Source: Panopea generosa
Lineage: Eukaryota; Mollusca; Bivalvia; Adapedonta; Hiatellidae
DNA length: 64,000 nt
Assembly: GCA_029582155.1 (NCBI GenBank)
Contig: CM055901.1
Coordinates: forward strand, 24,895,657 to 24,959,656
Reading direction: 5' to 3'
The translations under genes and the position numbers were made by a program. A model generated the notes under the pieces. That model was not told the origin of the DNA. It saw only the letters and a program-made list of their open reading frames with translations, and did not search any database. Positions 56,067 through 64,000 of the stretch are shown here, in pieces. The stretch's first letter is position 1. Each line of letters begins with the position of its first letter.

Positions 56067-58936
56067 AACACTTCAACAATAAATTTGCTTTAAAATCAAC
56101 AAGCTCATTTCTCTTCGTTGACTGCAGCAGTGTTAGAAATCTTAATATACATGTACTTGGATGATGAATACAAAATAAAATATGAATAAATGTGTACCTT
56201 AACCCTTAACTTCATATAGACGCCTTTAGACACCTCTTATATAGACGCCTTTGGACTCCTAATATAGAAGGCTTTTGAATTATTTGGTGAATTATGTTTA
56301 TATTAACTGACAGAGTGGAAAACAGTGCAGGAAGTGTTACGAGCAATCTGAACTTTTCCTGCACTGTTTTCAAAGACCTTCTGTGATTGGTGCGGGAAAA
56401 CGCGTATCTATGGAGTAAAGGGTTAACGCTTTCATATGCAAAACAGTTTATCAACGAATTTCGCCAACAAATATATACATGTATTTCACTAATTTATCCA
56501 TGTCTCGCTATCCGTGTGCTTGCGTTTCTGCCGGTTTCCATCCTTAAAATATTGGAATAGTTGCTGCATGATATTACAGCTTGTGGTTGGAATTTTAACA
56601 TAGGCGAGGGAAGCTTTTTTGTCATTTCGATTTCACTAGTCACGGAATAAAAACATGTTCATATTGAGAAAATGTATGTCTATGTTGGTAATGATTTTAT
56701 ATTTGTGTCTTCACTTGTTATTACCAAATGCAGACGACCCGTCATCTGCCTGCGTCACAAATTGTTTACATCCGAATATAATATACTAGTTACCACAGTT
56801 GTATGGGTGCAGGGCAGGGGCCACGTCTTGAAAACCGTTGCGAATCTGTATAGTGACGATTTGTCAGTTGATATATAAGAAAACAGGAAGAGGGATGTGT
56901 TGATTATCATACATTTCAAGAAGTAAAACCATTTTGAATCAGAAGATTTATAGCACGAATACGCAGCGTTTACATTTTTATGTAAACTCATCACACAATT
57001 ATCATTGGTTTTGTTTTATCTTCCTTTAGTAATTGTATTCTTGAGATCTTACGATGGTGGCCATACGAACGTATCAAAATATGTTGACTTGAGTTTTATT
57101 TCTTGTCACATTATAAACATAATTCAGATAGTATGACGTATTCTCATATAACACAACGTGTAACTAATAACCGCTCGTATCTTAATTACTGGAGCTACTT
57201 AAGAAACACAGATAAGTGAAGTGAGTACGTTATTTATTATTAAAGCTGTCTTCTCCGTCCGTGTAAAATAGAATCCTTCCGCAGCTTCATTGCTATACAC
57301 CGTCTTGAGCAATCTCCTTCGTAGAGTTATCGTTCGTTACATTCACCTCTGCAACCGTCTGCATGTCAAGATTTTTGAAGAAACTTAGTAATTACAGTTC
57401 ACGCAGTTGTAAGCATATTTTTAAAACCAGACAATAAAACGAGAAAAAAACAGCAATATTTTACATTAGAACAAAAAACAATAAAGCAGCTTTTACACGA
57501 ATAAATGATGAATCATTTTTCTTGTATTTTACGCATATCGATTTCCCGATTAATACGCGTTTGAAATGACAGTGATCATGTGACTGGAAAGTCCCGTGAA
57601 GCCGAAAGTAGTCCGGCGCCAATGACAGTGACGAATGTGTTAGAGAGTGGGTCATGAGTGGTACCGTCTTTACTTTATACAGTATTCCAGTTATATCACG
57701 ATCCATCGCTAGATTTAAATAACTTAATTAACAGATACTGTAAAATCTCTCTCGGTGCCACAGCTTGGTCTGCTGGTAAAGCGTCAACCGCGCCTGGTTT
57801 TTACATTAAACATGCGCTAATTGTTTAACGGTAGCTCAAAATGCTATTCAGCTGGAGAAGTAAAATCGGATGGACTCGCTCGGTGTAGAAATAATTTCAT
57901 TGGATAACTTTTAGATACATAACGTTCTTCTGCACCACTCTCACAATTGTGCAATACTTGAAATCTCGATTCGGTAGTTCCTTTAATTATTAATGTATAT
58001 GGACCTCATGTAATACATAATTTGTATTAATGTGTAGTTGTAAAACACATACACTATTTGAAAAGAGAAGACAGTGACAATCAACAAGGGAAACTGCTTA
58101 TTGACAAGTTTTAAACTTTTTAATGTCCAACGCAAATAATATAAAATTAAAATTTTGAACTTATCAATATATATAAACAGTAACATTAATAAAGTTTTAC
58201 CCCAAAAATGGAAATGTGTTGCCAGTAACTACGTGTATTTAGTAAAGTCCAGTTGACCTGACGCGAGATCGACTATCGCTCCGCCCACTGGCCATGTGGC
58301 ATTGTTTGTCCAAGTAAATACAATGTGGTGTTTACCTGAACATAATCAGTTTGTCTAAGGAAAATGGCGGCGTAACAACCGATATAGATAGCTGGTTGGA
58401 TAATCGACTTGTTTGATTGACAGTCCCGCGACATATTAATTCTATAACAAAGCAGTAAGCATTTCTGAAATCAACAAATATATTGTAGCTTTAAATATGC
58501 CCCAAGTGTTGTTTACAGTGGGGGGCATGATATACACTGATGTATCGACGACTTAGCGTTAAATACAACTGAAAGTCTAAACGTTGCAACACGTGTGTTG
58601 ATTACAGATACTGACAAAGAGAACTGAAAAATGAAAACATTTAAGCAGATCTACTGATTTAGTGCAACGGGTTCAAGAATGTTCGTCACCGTTGACATAC
58701 AAAGAGCACGCCGATATATTTTAGTTCAACAAAGCTTTCAATAGCAATTGAGACCCGTTTGATATAAAACACGTTTTAAATAAAATGTTGGCAAATAAGT
58801 ATACACCAATATGTTATGAGAATTATTACACCATCGTGCAATTAACAAAAAGGTTGATGTCATGCGTGCGACGTCGAGTGCAAAACTGATATTGTCTTCA
58901 AAACGATAGCACGTGGATCTATACACAAAATTATTT
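56067..58936. other. Gene-free region with one weak exon candidate
   Basis: Mostly AT-rich. The minus-strand segment 57366-57290 encodes MQTVAEVNVTNDNSTKEIAQ, ending at a TAG inside GGTGTATAG, with two N-glycosylation sequons. It could be a first coding exon (donor GGTGTA would be poor) but has no partner exon, so it is not called. Confidence 0.3.
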
Positions 58937-59085
58937 TAATGCCATTTTTGTCATAAAACAGAATTTATGGCATATCCAGTTTTGTTGGTGGAGGCAGTCC
59001 TTAAATGGAATCTGAACAGAACTGTCCATTCACAAGTTACTGATAAAAATTCTCATATACAGTTTTTTCAGACCAAGCTGGATTC
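58937..59085 (-). mobile_element. SINE family 3, second copy (body)
   Basis: Aligned with the intact copy at 19744-19988 through GGCATATCCAGTTTT, GTGGAGG, TGTCCATTCACAAGTTACTG and the B-box complement GGATTCGAAC. More diverged than the first copy. Its tRNA-like head runs directly into the 84-bp satellite. Confidence 0.85.
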
Positions 59086-60345
59086 GAACACATGACATAA
59101 GCAGTGTGAGATAGGCGGACATTAGGTGACATCGCTGACGTAGACCACGTGGCCACAGACCCTACAAACGAACACATGACCTCAGCGGTGGGAGATAGGC
59201 GGACATTAGGTGACATCGCTGACGTAGACCACGTGACCACAGACCCAATAAACGAACACATGACCTCAGTGGTGGGAGATAGGCGGACATTAGGTGACAT
59301 CGCTGACGTAGACCACGTGACCACAGACCAAATAAACGAACACATGACCTAAGCAGTGTGAGATAGGCGGACATTAGGTGACATCGCTGACGTAGACCAC
59401 GTGGCCACAGACCCTACAAACGAACACATGACCTCAGCGGTGGGAGATAGGCGGACATTAGGTGACATCGCTGACGTAGACCACGTGACCACAGACCCTA
59501 CAAACGAACACATGACCTCAGTGGTGGGAGACAGGCGGACATTAGGTGACATCGCTGACGTAGGCCACGTGAACACAAAACCTACAAACGAACACATGAC
59601 CTCAGTGATGGGAGATAGGCGGACATTAGGTGACATCGCTGACGTAGACCACGTGGCCACAGACCCTACAAACGAACACATGACCTCAGCGGTGTGAGAT
59701 AAGCGGATATTAGGTGACATCGCTGACGTAGACCACGTGACAAAAGACCCTACAAACGCACACATGACTTCAGCGGTGGGAGATAGGCGGACATTAGGTG
59801 ACATCGCTGACGTAGACCACGTGGCCACAGACCCTACAAACAAACACATGACCTCAGCGGTGGGAGATAGGCGTACATTAGGTGACATCGCTGACGTAGA
59901 CCACGTGGCTAAAGACCCAATAAACGAACACATGACCTCAGCGGTGGGAGATAGGCGGACATTAGGTGACATCACTGACGTAGACCACGTGACCACAGAC
60001 CCTACAAACGAACACATGACCTCAGTGGTGGGAGACAGGCGGACATTAGGTGACATCGCTGACGTAGGCCACGTGAACACAAAACCTATAAACGAACACA
60101 TGACCTCAGTGATGGGAGATAGGCGGACATTAGGTGACATCGCTGACGTAGACCACGTGGCCACAGACCCTACAAACGAACACATGACCTCAGCGGTGGG
60201 AGATAGGCGGATATTAGGTGACATCGCTGACGTAGACCACGTGGCCAAAGACCCTACAAACGAACACATGACCTCAGCGGTGGGAGATAGGCGGACATTA
60301 GGTGACATCGCTGACGTAGACCACGTGGCTACATACCCTACAAAC
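59086..60345. repeat. 84-bp satellite derived from a SINE tRNA-like head, 15 copies
   Basis: Unit (plus strand) GACCTCAGCGGTGGGAGATA, GGCGGACATTAGGTGACATC, GCTGACGTAGACCACGTGGC, CACAGACCCTACAAACGAAC, ACAT. On the minus strand a unit reads TGTGGCCACGTGGTCTACG (A-box-like), a long middle and GAGGTCATGTGTTCG (start of a B box), colinear with the head of SINE family 3. Period 84 equals 28 codons, so frames of up to 319 codons stay open on both strands. No protein is called. CCACGTGG (E-box) and TGACGTAG recur once per unit. Confidence 0.93.
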
Positions 60346-60392
60346 GAAAATTAAATGATGATTTCTTATACAAAAGTTTCTTAATGTTTATA

Positions 60393-60434
<42 letters not shown>

Positions 60435-62774
60435 ATGATTAATTGTCGTCGTCGTCGTCACCATCATGATCGTTGCGGTAATCACTTGTCATCACTGTAA
60501 CGCAAATATCATCGTCATTTGTCGATTTTATATAAGTATATGATTGTCAAGTTTATTTCAAGTGCAAGTTTAGACCAGTGGTGTGTCCTAGCTGTGATTA
60601 ACAAATAAGTCAATACATGCGCTATAAACTATATTGGACTACAGCAAAACTAGACATGAAGCTCCACGTGTGTAAATATATATATATGTATAGTCGTCAT
60701 GATGCAATTATATCCTTCGCAGCAATAATCATTCACAAACACGGAAATTGTCATTTTTTTTCTCCAGAAAAAAACCCAACAAACTGCATGGCATCAAGTG
60801 ATAATAGTTAACGCAAACACACATTTCATTTTTGTTCAATTAAACATTCATTTTTTCATCAAAATGCATCAATCACATGTTAAAGACAGTAATACGTTTT
60901 TTTCAGTGCTGCGGGGTGAAAACAGATCAATATCTGCAAGGCATCAAGGGCAAATACTGAACTGTTTTTGCAAGCATACAAGCAGCCGCAACACCGTGCA
61001 TCAAAATACATCAATCACGCGCTGAGGACATTTACTGCATTTTCGTTCATATCTGCCATTCCCTGAACACATGAGAAGATGTGTGTTCGGTGTTTAAATT
61101 TTCCGTCTTATCCAACTTCATATCTTGAAGTGTTTTTGAAATATTTGCCTCTGAGTGACGCTTATTTAGGCTCTACCTGATAAAATGTATCGACGTATTT
61201 ACAACATGCCGCCGTGATTTTGACATAACGGGCTGGTTGTTATCACAAACAGCTAGACGTCGATTTATTAAATTTCACCACTGTATCATTAACTCGGGAA
61301 TTTCAGGAGCTTAATTGACGTTTACTTAATAGAGGGCTTTTTAACTAATGTCTTTCATAGAGAGCAGTATGCATTATCGATATGTTGATCTTGTTTAACC
61401 AATTATCAAAATAATACAATATTATTTTGAATGCTGTTTTACTATGTTTTCTTTCCTATTTTATCGTATGCTATTGCAAAATGTATGTTTTATAACAAAT
61501 ACTCACTTGGGGGGAAAATAGCGTGGTTGCGTCTCATCGTGTTTTATTGCTGATTTCACTCAAACTTGTTCTATTATGATATAATGTGGCAAGTAAGAAA
61601 AACAAAAGAAATTTAACTCTTTTTCTATGTCTGCAATTGCTTACACTTATTGCATAATTTAGGTCAAACGTTGCAATTGCGTTCTATTTCCTTAGCCATG
61701 TGTTATAACGTGTTGCCCCACTTACTTCCAATATGTCAAAGTTCCGCGCGCTTAACCAATCAACAACGTCAAATAAAAGTCGGTAAATTTCGGCTTGCAC
61801 AACCGTGTCCTTTTACGTCATTTTCTTTACTGCCACAGTTGATAGATCCTGTATTCTTAAGGTATATAGGTCTATTACACAGTTGAGTTTTGTTCTTTGT
61901 TCTATATAAAATAAGGTCTAGTATTCCCATGGTAAAAAAAGAATACCACATAGACGTAGTTGTTTGTTTTTAGCAGGAAAGTATACCCACATAAAAATGC
62001 ACAATAACTGGTAGGTTGAACATCTTTTTTAAAGGGGGTGCAGTGACACCCTGAGATTTTTTGATAAAAGAAGTCCTCAAATGCTCATAAATACATGCAT
62101 ATCATGTTGAAATCCTATAAAAGTCACTTTTAAACACCAGTGATGTCTTATTGCAGTATATGCTATGCTAACTTTTGCTCTATTCATCTGCAGTAAGAAA
62201 TCGTAAACACTATGAACCATTTTGAAAATATTTCAAAACCAAATTGCATAGGCCTTTTTTTAAAACGTTAGAATCATGAGAAAAAGGGGCGTAACTGTGT
62301 AATGAGACGTATGCAAGTGCTTCCTTTCAGTTTCCTAAATAAAATGGACAGAGGTATGTATGTATTTTATTTTAATGGCAAACAAATCAATATTGAATAA
62401 ACTGCTATTTCTTTGTTGCATAAATCTGTTTGTACTTTATTATACATATATACTTTTATTATACTTCGAATATTTCGTAACAATCAATGATTTGAAGAGC
62501 TTCCATACGAATTAACTGAGTATTCTTAGACAGGAAGGAACAACGAGACCGAAATTTGGGTTTTAAATCTAAAAGTTTAAACCTGTTTCAAAATATGAAC
62601 AGAACATTGCTTTCTAACCGCTTTATCAAGAAATGGATTACAATCTCTAGCAAAAACAAGTGTATGAATTTATCCAATGGCATTATAACGTACACAGCCG
62701 GGACGTCGCGCATTTATCTCAGACAGGCATATTTACTACATTGCTTGCAAAAACAATTTTCAGGCTGAGTTTTT
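60346..62774. other. Gene-free region with microsatellites
   Basis: (ATT)n at about 60394-60432 and a short (GTC)n at 60447-60459. Short frames at 60617-61025, 61650-61886 and 62556-62768 have no recognised domain. Confidence 0.5.
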
Positions 62775-63838
62775 TAGCTCGACTATTCGAATAATAAAGA
62801 GCTATTCTACTCACCTGGGCGTCGGCGTCGGTGTCGGTTTTAAAGTTTTGCATGCAAGTCTCTATCTCAGTAACATTGCATGTATTGACATGAAACTTTA
62901 CACAAGACTCCCCAGTCGTCAAACCTTCTACAATAACTAAGTTAGATAACCCTTGCATGAATATAATGAAAATTATTGCCCTTTTACTGGTTAAAGTTTT
63001 GTGTACAGGTACCATCAAGTCCATATCTCACCAACCACTCAATGTATTTGATTAAAACTTCACACACGACTTCCCTGTCATCAAACCTACTAAAATAATG
63101 AATTCAGATACTTTTATATAAATATAATGGAAGTTATTGTCCTTGTTTAACTTAGAAATTATGGTTAAAGCTTTGCGTGCAATAACCATCAAATCCTTAT
63201 CCCAGTAACCATTTCATGTATTTGATTGAAACTTCACAGTCATCAAACCTACTGAAATAACTAGGATAGATAACTGGTGTATGATATAATGCAAATTATT
63301 GCCCTTGTTTGACTTGGAAAATATTATCAAAGTTTTGCATGCAAGTACCATCAAGTCCATATCTCACCAACCACGCAATGTATTTGATTAAAACTTCACG
63401 CCAGTCATCAAACCTACTAAAATAACTAAGTGAGATAGCTCTTGCATGCATATAATGAAAAGCATGGCCCTTATTTGACATAAAAATGTTGGTTAAAGTT
63501 TTGCGTGCAAAGTACGATCAAGTCCATATCACAGCAACCACTCAATGTAATTGATTGAAACTTTACGTAAGGTTTTGAAATCATGAAACCAACTAAATTA
63601 ATCAAGTGACTCCTGCCAGATTATTTTGCAAATTAGAGCCTTTGTTTAACTTAGATATTCTATTATAACTCAGCAGTCACTTCATATATTGGATTGAAAC
63701 TTCATACAAGGTATTGCAGTTGTAAGATCTACTCAATGTTATAAGTCAGATAACTCTTGTTTGCTTGAATTTGTCATCAGTCACAATCAAATTGGTACTT
63801 TTGTGTCAAATATTCTTATAGTCGAGCGCGCTGTGTTA
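62775..63838 (+). repeat. Internally repeated dispersed element (bivalve type)
   Basis: Begins TTTAGCTCGACTATTCGAAT...CACCTGGGCGTCGGCGTCGG and ends TATAGTCGAGCGCGCTGTGT...CTCTTGTT. The ends share an inverted GCTCGACTAT. In between are about six tandem modules of 150-170 bp, each with AAAGTTTTGCATGCAAGTAC, ATCAAGTCCATATCTCACCA, TTGATTAAAACTTCAC and GTCATCAAACCTACTAAAAT. I recognise this arrangement from bivalve genomes but cannot name the family. Open frames here are by-products. Confidence 0.75.
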
Positions 63839-64000
63839 TCGGCATCTCTTGTTATCCTAGTGTCCACAGGTTTGAAGAATTATGACCCGTGTTGGACGTG
63901 TCAGTTAATATATACATATCGTTCAGACAGTCAGATTTACGTGCAAATACAAGTATTCTCAGACAACCAAGTTATGATGGATTTATCTTATAAAAACTGA

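Noticed and set aside
57290-57366. Possible first coding exon reading MQTVAEVNVTNDNSTKEIAQ (minus)
   Set aside because: Only 23 codons, a poor donor and no partner exon with matching phase.
59037-60354. Repetitive proteins of 205 and 319 codons
   Set aside because: The 84-bp period equals 28 codons, so frames stay open on both strands. The unit is explained as a SINE-head derivative.

Overview
The window is AT-rich metazoan nuclear DNA, most likely from a bivalve mollusc. The evidence is long introns with GT-AG boundaries, an invertebrate-type neuropeptide GPCR, tRNA-derived SINEs and short dispersed repeats of the kind I know from bivalve genomes, and decayed non-LTR retrotransposons. I see no prokaryotic gene organisation. 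The species cannot be named from the sequence.

One protein-coding gene can be reconstructed with confidence. It is a class A (rhodopsin-family) peptide GPCR on the minus strand, six coding exons from 37583 down to 11825, 445 residues. All five introns join in phase (0, 2, 0, 2, 0) with GT donors and AG acceptors. The seven-helix landmarks appear in order: GN in TM1, the TM2 Asp, the TM3 and ECL2 cysteines, ERF, the TM4 Trp, the TM5 Pro, CWTP and NPFVY. The gene occupies about 26 kb, most of it intron.

The dominant feature is minisatellite DNA. About 17 unrelated tandem arrays (units of about 11 to 88 bp) fill roughly a third of the window. From left to right: 30-bp (592-1297), 25/50-bp (1770-3180), 50-bp (8665-11598, just 3' of the GPCR stop), 34-, 44- and 40-bp (14140-16390, intron 3), 12- and 52/88-bp (20417-21640, intron 3), 20-bp (22301-23083) and 39-bp (24205-28300), both intron 2, 49-bp (38796-39113), 48-bp (39164-41521), about 83-bp (41599-45378), 21/22-bp (46157-46270), 41-bp (46536-47371), about 55-bp (53401-54095) and 84-bp (59086-60345). 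Two arrays press directly on GPCR splice sites. The 39-bp array starts at intron 2 position +3 and supplies an in-frame alternative donor. Several long open frames in this window are only these arrays read in a frame that happens to stay open.

The rest is transposon debris: two decayed non-LTR retrotransposon pieces (30235-30945 plus; 47935-49262 minus), three SINE families (two copies with target-site duplications), a 1180-bp TIR element with a 6-bp target-site duplication (54881-56060), a foldback-like repeat (62775-63838) and two pairs of unclassified dispersed repeats. The 84-bp satellite appears to have grown from the tRNA-like head of a SINE. A few short stretches (3323-3722, 53238-53410, 57290-57366) look weakly coding and are listed with low confidence.
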